Shown here in pieces: positions 60,909-64,000 of a stretch of DNA of 64,000 nt; within the stretch, counting starts at the first letter, position 1, and every line of letters starts with the position of its first letter. The position numbers were made by a program, and so were the translations under genes. The notes beneath the pieces are model-generated. The model worked only from the letters and a program-made list of their open reading frames with translations, was not told the DNA's origin and searched no databases. Source of the DNA: an uncultured Candidatus Melainabacteria bacterium (lineage in GTDB: Bacteria; Cyanobacteriota; Vampirovibrionia; Gastranaerophilales; Gastranaerophilaceae); NCBI GenBank assembly GCA_947570135.1, contig CANOTP010000003.1, positions 24,197 through 88,196 of the forward strand, in the 5' to 3' direction.

Positions 60909-61696
60909 TGTTTGTAATTCCTGCCCCTGAGGCTATAGCTTTTACACTGTTCGGGTTTTCGATTTATTGGTACGGAATTATTATGGCAATGGCGATTTTT
61001 ACCTCTGCGCTTGTCGGGAATTACCTGTTTAATAAAATAAATCTTGACTCAAAAAAAGATACAATATTGTCTTTAGCGCCTGTTATTATAATAAGCGGTA
61101 TAATCGGTGCAAGGCTTTATTTTTGCCTATTGAACGCTGATTATTATTTTACGCACTCTTTTGAAATTCTTGATATCAGAGAAGGTGGTCTGTCGATTCA
61201 CGGAGCTTTAATTTTTGGAATCCTGGCTTTAATCGGTTTGTCGTTAAAAAAGAAGGTTTCCCCGCTAAAAATACTTGATTCGCTTGCTTGTGCGGTGTTT
61301 TTGGGACAGGCAATTGGTAGGTGGGGAAATTATTTTAACTCGGAAGCCTATGGATTACCTGTTGCGGGGCAAAATTGGGGATTGTATATTCCGGAGCGTT
61401 TCCGTTTGGCGCAATTTTCAGATTATAATCTCTTTCATCCGGCTTTTTTGTATGAAAGTATTCTTGATTTGGCGGGATTTTTTGTATTATTCTATGTCTT
61501 AAAAAAGTTTGGCAAGAAGTATGTTGGGCTGACTTTTTGTTTGTATTTGATACTTTATGCCATAATCCGTATTATCGTTGAACAAATCCGTATTGATAGC
61601 GCCCTGAATATTGGAGTACTACCGATTGCGCAGATTATATCGGCTGTAATGCTTGTCCTAGGCTTAGTTGGGACTTGGTTTACTGTAAGAAAATGA
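60908..61696 (+). CDS. lgt: Prolipoprotein diacylglyceryl transferase
   Basis: 262 residues with seven hydrophobic segments. YWYGIIMAMAIFTSALVG, REGGLSIHGALIFGILAL and GQAIGRWGNYFNSEAYG (the Lgt signature with its arginine and asparagine), and LFHPAFLYESILDLAGF near the C-terminus. It transfers diacylglycerol from phosphatidylglycerol to the lipobox cysteine, the first step of lipoprotein maturation. Overlaps the upstream lipoprotein gene by one base. Copy B of the micropeptide element begins 23 bases after its stop. Confidence 0.97.
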   Translation: MFVIPAPEAIAFTLFGFSIYWYGIIMAMAIFTSALVGNYLFNKINLDSKKDTILSLAPVIIISGIIGARLYFCLLNADYYFTHSFEILDIREGGLSIHGALIFGILALIGLSLKKKVSPLKILDSLACAVFLGQAIGRWGNYFNSEAYGLPVAGQNWGLYIPERFRLAQFSDYNLFHPAFLYESILDLAGFFVLFYVLKKFGKKYVGLTFCLYLILYAIIRIIVEQIRIDSALNIGVLPIAQIISAVMLVLGLVGTWFTVRK

Positions 61697-61718
61697 TGCA
61701 GGATTAAAGTTGGTGTGG

Positions 61719-61930
61719 TATAATTTTATATAGGGTAAGTACCTGATACTTCCGCTGACACACACGATTGGACAAAGAAATCGGTCAGAGAGGGGGTGAT
61801 AATATGACCAAAGAAATAATAAAGACCATTATAACGGTAATTATAACGGTCCTTAAAATAATTATTATTTGGTTATAGGGTACAAAGCGAAGTCCTAATG
61901 AAGTTCCATTTCTTTAGGGCTTCTCCCTAT
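61719..61930 (+). ncRNA. Micropeptide RNA element, copy B (structured, two-copy family)
   Basis: Extended -10 TGG-TATAAT (61719-61724) with the transcript expected from about 61731. The leader has CTGAC (61755-61759) pairing with GTCAG (61784-61788), enclosing CGATT/AATCG. Next come GGGGGTGATAAT, the 24-codon peptide (61804-61878), and a 3' hairpin: outer ATAGGG/CCCTAT (61875-61880 with 61925-61930) and inner GAAGTCCTAA/TTAGGGCTTC (61889-61898 with 61914-61923). The stop codon lies in the outer stem. ATAGGGTA occurs in both the 5' leader and the 3' arm, so the tail CCCTAT could pair with either, allowing two folds. A T-rich stretch follows. Confidence 0.75.
61804..61878 (+). CDS. 24-residue hydrophobic micropeptide, copy B
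   Basis: ATG at 61804 behind GGGGGTGATAAT, stop TAG at 61876. The peptide begins MTKEIIKTIITVIITVLK and ends IIIIWL. It is one hydrophobic helix with lysines at positions 3, 7 and 18, all shared with copy A at 40972. The two peptides agree at 14 of 24 residues while the surrounding RNA shape is kept. Predicted inner-membrane insertion. Not in any family I know; toxin-like in size and composition. Confidence 0.7.
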   Translation: MTKEIIKTIITVIITVLKIIIIWL

Positions 61931-62069
61931 GTTTATATTATTTATGATTTTTTAGTGTTTGTCAAGTGTTGAGGGATATTGATTAATATATCAAAATGTC
62001 CGTGGGGCGGTTTGCGTATTTTTTATCCTTGAGAAAATAAAATAAGGTACTTGATAATTAGGAGAAACT

Positions 62070-62258
62070 ATGGATACAAGAAAATTATTTAGAATGGCGT
62101 CAAGGTTGAACAGTTTTATCATTGTTGCCAATATTTTTTGTAAGTATTTTGAAGATGATGAATGGATGTTTGATTTTGCAATCGTTATGGCTTATATTAA
62201 AGGCTTATCCGATGAATTGTATACAGAAATCAACGAAAATGCTCCGTTTGAGGATTAA
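62070..62258 (+). CDS. Small acidic hypothetical protein
   Basis: 62 residues, ATG after ATAATTAGGAGAAACT. Helical, with a hydrophobic/aromatic middle (FIIVANIFCKYFEDDEWMFD) and an acidic end (ENAPFED). No known family. It lies 140 bases after the micropeptide element copy B on the same strand and is followed by another small gene. Function unknown. Confidence 0.6.
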   Translation: MDTRKLFRMASRLNSFIIVANIFCKYFEDDEWMFDFAIVMAYIKGLSDELYTEINENAPFED

Positions 62259-62357
62259 ATTTGTCTCTTAAAATAAATTCACATTTCAAAATTTTGTGGC
62301 AATTAATAAGAATAAATCTTTTTTATATATATGAAGTATATATGAGGAGATGTGATT

Positions 62358-62537
62358 ATGCCCGAAATTGATGTGATGTTATTTGATTTAGCTCATTTGT
62401 TTTTACTTTTTCCAAAAGAGGATAAAGTCACAGAGCGCGAGGTTTTGGATTATGAAGAAAATACCCAAATATGTATGGCGCAGATTAGGTTGAATTTATT
62501 TTCTGAAGATAAACGGCATAAAAAAGCTTATGTATAA
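62358..62537 (+). CDS. Small hypothetical protein
   Basis: 59 residues from the ATG at 62358, which follows TGAGGAGATGTGATT; a GTG at 62352 is too near that site. MPEIDVMLFDLAHLFLLFPK is followed by a charged helical half (DEDKRHKK-like end). No family recognised. Ends at a terminator six bases on. Confidence 0.6.
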   Translation: MPEIDVMLFDLAHLFLLFPKEDKVTEREVLDYEENTQICMAQIRLNLFSEDKRHKKAYV

Positions 62538-62543
62538 AAAAGA

Positions 62544-62571
62544 AAAGACAGGTTATAGCGGACCTGTCTTT
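62544..62571 (+). terminator. Terminator after the two small genes
   Basis: AAAGACAGGT and ACCTGTCTTT pair around an eight-base loop, followed by ATTTG. Confidence 0.8.
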
Positions 62572-62618
62572 ATTTGACTCAATTAATATTACTTGTGTTT
62601 ATTTTATGTTTACTTAAT

Positions 62619-63170
62619 CTAACTTTTTACTTCTGTTTTTAGTGCATCACCAATTAAGGCTGCTGCTACACCGACAACTGCTCCTGTTGTTACAAAGAAT
62701 GCTGTCGGTCTTATGTGTTTTGTGACAAGTTTGTAGGCTTGAACACATTGTTTTGCTGTATCTTCGGCTATTTTTGAAGTTTCTTTGCAGATATTTTTGA
62801 AATCAAGTGCTTCTAACGGATTTTTTGCTTCAAGTGTTTTAATAGCTTTTCTGATACGACTCGGTTTAACATGATCGCCTTCTTTCATGCCGTCAAAAAG
62901 CTTAATAAATTCATCTTCTGCAAGTGAACGATTCTTTTTTGCTTTCATTCCGTCTAAATATTTTTCTGTACGGACTGAGTATTCTGTTTTTTGTTTACGG
63001 ATTTTTTCCGTAACCTTGACGTATTCATCACTGTTTTTTTCTTCGTGAGTTAAAGGTAATACGTATTTTCCTGCATATCCTGCGGCAGCTCCCCAAAGTG
63101 CGCCTTGTCCCAATGTTGCTAAGGCGTTATGATGTGTTCTTTCAGTTCCATTAATTGATTGTATTGTCAT
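62619..63170 (-). CDS. Lineage-type hypothetical protein with two hydrophobic segments
   Basis: 183 residues from the ATG at 63170 (AAGGATTATAAAA upstream); a longer frame to 63212 is less likely. A glycine-rich N-terminal segment (GQGALWGAAAGYAGKYVLP), a charged helical middle, and a C-terminal hydrophobic segment (AFFVTTGAVVGVAAALIG). This layout resembles the 202- and 226-residue unknown proteins in the window. No family known. Confidence 0.6.
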   Translation of the reverse strand: MTIQSINGTERTHHNALATLGQGALWGAAAGYAGKYVLPLTHEEKNSDEYVKVTEKIRKQKTEYSVRTEKYLDGMKAKKNRSLAEDEFIKLFDGMKEGDHVKPSRIRKAIKTLEAKNPLEALDFKNICKETSKIAEDTAKQCVQAYKLVTKHIRPTAFFVTTGAVVGVAAALIGDALKTEVKS

Positions 63171-63340
63171 TTTTATAATCCTTACTTCGGTCTTATAATG
63201 TATGAACCCCAAGCTAAGTTTTTATACTTAACTTACTATCTATAAAAGAACTTGCACTTAAATATTTTAATCGGGCTGCAGAAATGCCTCGTATAAAACT
63301 GAGTAATCAAATTCTTATTTTTATGCATTATAAACGAAAT

Positions 63341-64000
63341 TTATTTTTTTGTCAACACCCTTATTAAATTTAATAAAAGCATAATTCCGACAAGACCTAA
63401 TGTTAGGAAGAAATCATATTTAATTGCATTGTAGCTTGCGCAAAGGCAAGCAAGTCCGCCTGCTATAATTGCAACTGATGTGATAATTACAACGGTTTTC
63501 TTTTGAGAAAATCCCGCATGTAATAATTTGTGGTGAATGTGTTCGGCATCCGCAACAAACGGTGATTGACCTTTGCAGATACGTCTTAGGCTTGCAAAAG
63601 TAATATCAATAATCGGTACGGCAAGAACAAGAAACGGTAATAAAATTGCCAGAGTTGCAACTTTCATAACTCCCGTGATTGAGATTGTTGCAAGCAAGAA
63701 TCCTGAAAATAATGCTCCGCTGTCGCCCATAAAGATTTTTGCAGGGTTAAAATTAAACGTTAAAAACGCAAGCATTGAACCGGCCAAGATAAACCCGATT
63801 AAAGCGCTTATCGGATTTGGCGGAGATAATGTGATTGCAAGAATTGCAAGGGTTATAGCGTTAACCGTAATAACAGAACCCGCCAGCCCGTCAACTCCGT
63901 CGATAAAGTTAACTGCGTTAGATATTCCGACAATCCATAGTAATGTTATCGGGTATGACCAGAATCCCAAGTCTATTCCGCCAAAGAAAGGAAGATTGTT
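63341..64000 (-). CDS. MraY/WecA-type sugar-phosphate transferase, 5' end outside window
   Basis: The frame is open to base 64000 (NNLPFFGGIDLGFWSYP precedes the first in-window start), so the N-terminus is missing. VNFIDGVDGLAGS and FNFNPAKIFMGDSGAL are the catalytic D-x-x-D/N and M-G-D-S-G motifs, and ADAEHIHHKLLHAGFSQKK is the histidine motif of the WecA/TagO branch (H-I-H-H). About six membrane segments are present. It transfers a sugar-1-phosphate to undecaprenyl phosphate to start O-antigen, teichoic-like or enterobacterial-type polymer synthesis. WecA/TagO-like is more likely than MraY. Confidence 0.92.
   Translation of the reverse strand, partial: NNLPFFGGIDLGFWSYPITLLWIVGISNAVNFIDGVDGLAGSVITVNAITLAILAITLSPPNPISALIGFILAGSMLAFLTFNFNPAKIFMGDSGALFSGFLLATISITGVMKVATLAILLPFLVLAVPIIDITFASLRRICKGQSPFVADAEHIHHKLLHAGFSQKKTVVIITSVAIIAGGLACLCASYNAIKYDFFLTLGLVGIMLLLNLIRVLTKK

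Noticed and set aside
61741..61803. Known riboswitch upstream of the copy B peptide
   Set aside because: I could not match the leader to any riboswitch class I know; the conserved parts are the stem, the ribosome-binding site and the peptide.

Overview
The window looks like chromosome from a low-GC, diderm, gut-type bacterium, best matched by the non-photosynthetic sister lineage of Cyanobacteria (Vampirovibrionia/Melainabacteria, order Gastranaerophilales). Visible support: LptC/LptA genes, an OprP-like porin and an OmpA-like protein imply an outer membrane; two prepilins carry the TLAEVLITLGIIGVVAAM signature frequent in that group; several large SFTG-type or glycine-rich membrane proteins have no family I recognise outside it. 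Many core genes end in TGA, so the standard code applies. The lineage call is inference.

Positions 1-17030 are accessory. At the left edge is a serine recombinase, then a DUF927-like ATPase interrupted by an in-frame TGA and a run of small element genes with iteron-like repeats. Next comes a complete type I restriction-modification locus (hsdM, two embedded genes, hsdS, hsdR, all minus strand). The embedded pair is HEPN-like plus DUF4145-like, in roughly the place where prrC sits in EcoprrI. A T5orf172/GIY-YIG protein is divergent from it. Further right are a Fic protein whose promoter is built from 10-bp repeats, a predicted exported VRR-NUC nuclease next to a MuF-like fragment, and a graveyard with a Fic fragment and a decayed class II photolyase.

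Positions 17037-64000 are core genome in short operons: lptC-lptA-TPR-dprA-topA; aroE and bioB convergent; rpsF-ssb-rpsR; dapF; a GT9 glycosyltransferase; fliA-DUF805; an M16-like protein divergent from yifB; a porin; TPR/phosphoesterase/MBL genes; a thioredoxin-like protein divergent from a group 2 sigma factor; cobO divergent from fthC; clpP; and a seven-gene minus-strand operon (ClpX-type zinc finger, helical-repeat protein, ruvX, DUF1292, ClpC N-domain protein, tilS, hpt). A lipoprotein-lgt pair and an MraY/WecA-type transferase running off the right edge close the window. No tRNA, rRNA or CRISPR array was found.

The most novel item is a two-copy intergenic element (about 40920-41148 on the minus strand and 61719-61930 on the plus strand). 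Each copy encodes a 24-residue hydrophobic peptide behind the identical ribosome-binding site GGGGGTGATAAT, has a 5' leader stem, and ends in a 3' hairpin containing the stop codon. Paired positions differ compensatorily between copies, so both peptide and RNA fold appear to be under selection. It resembles type I toxin genes in layout but matches none I know. Several genes also have a -10 box 6-8 bases before the start codon, suggesting leaderless transcripts.
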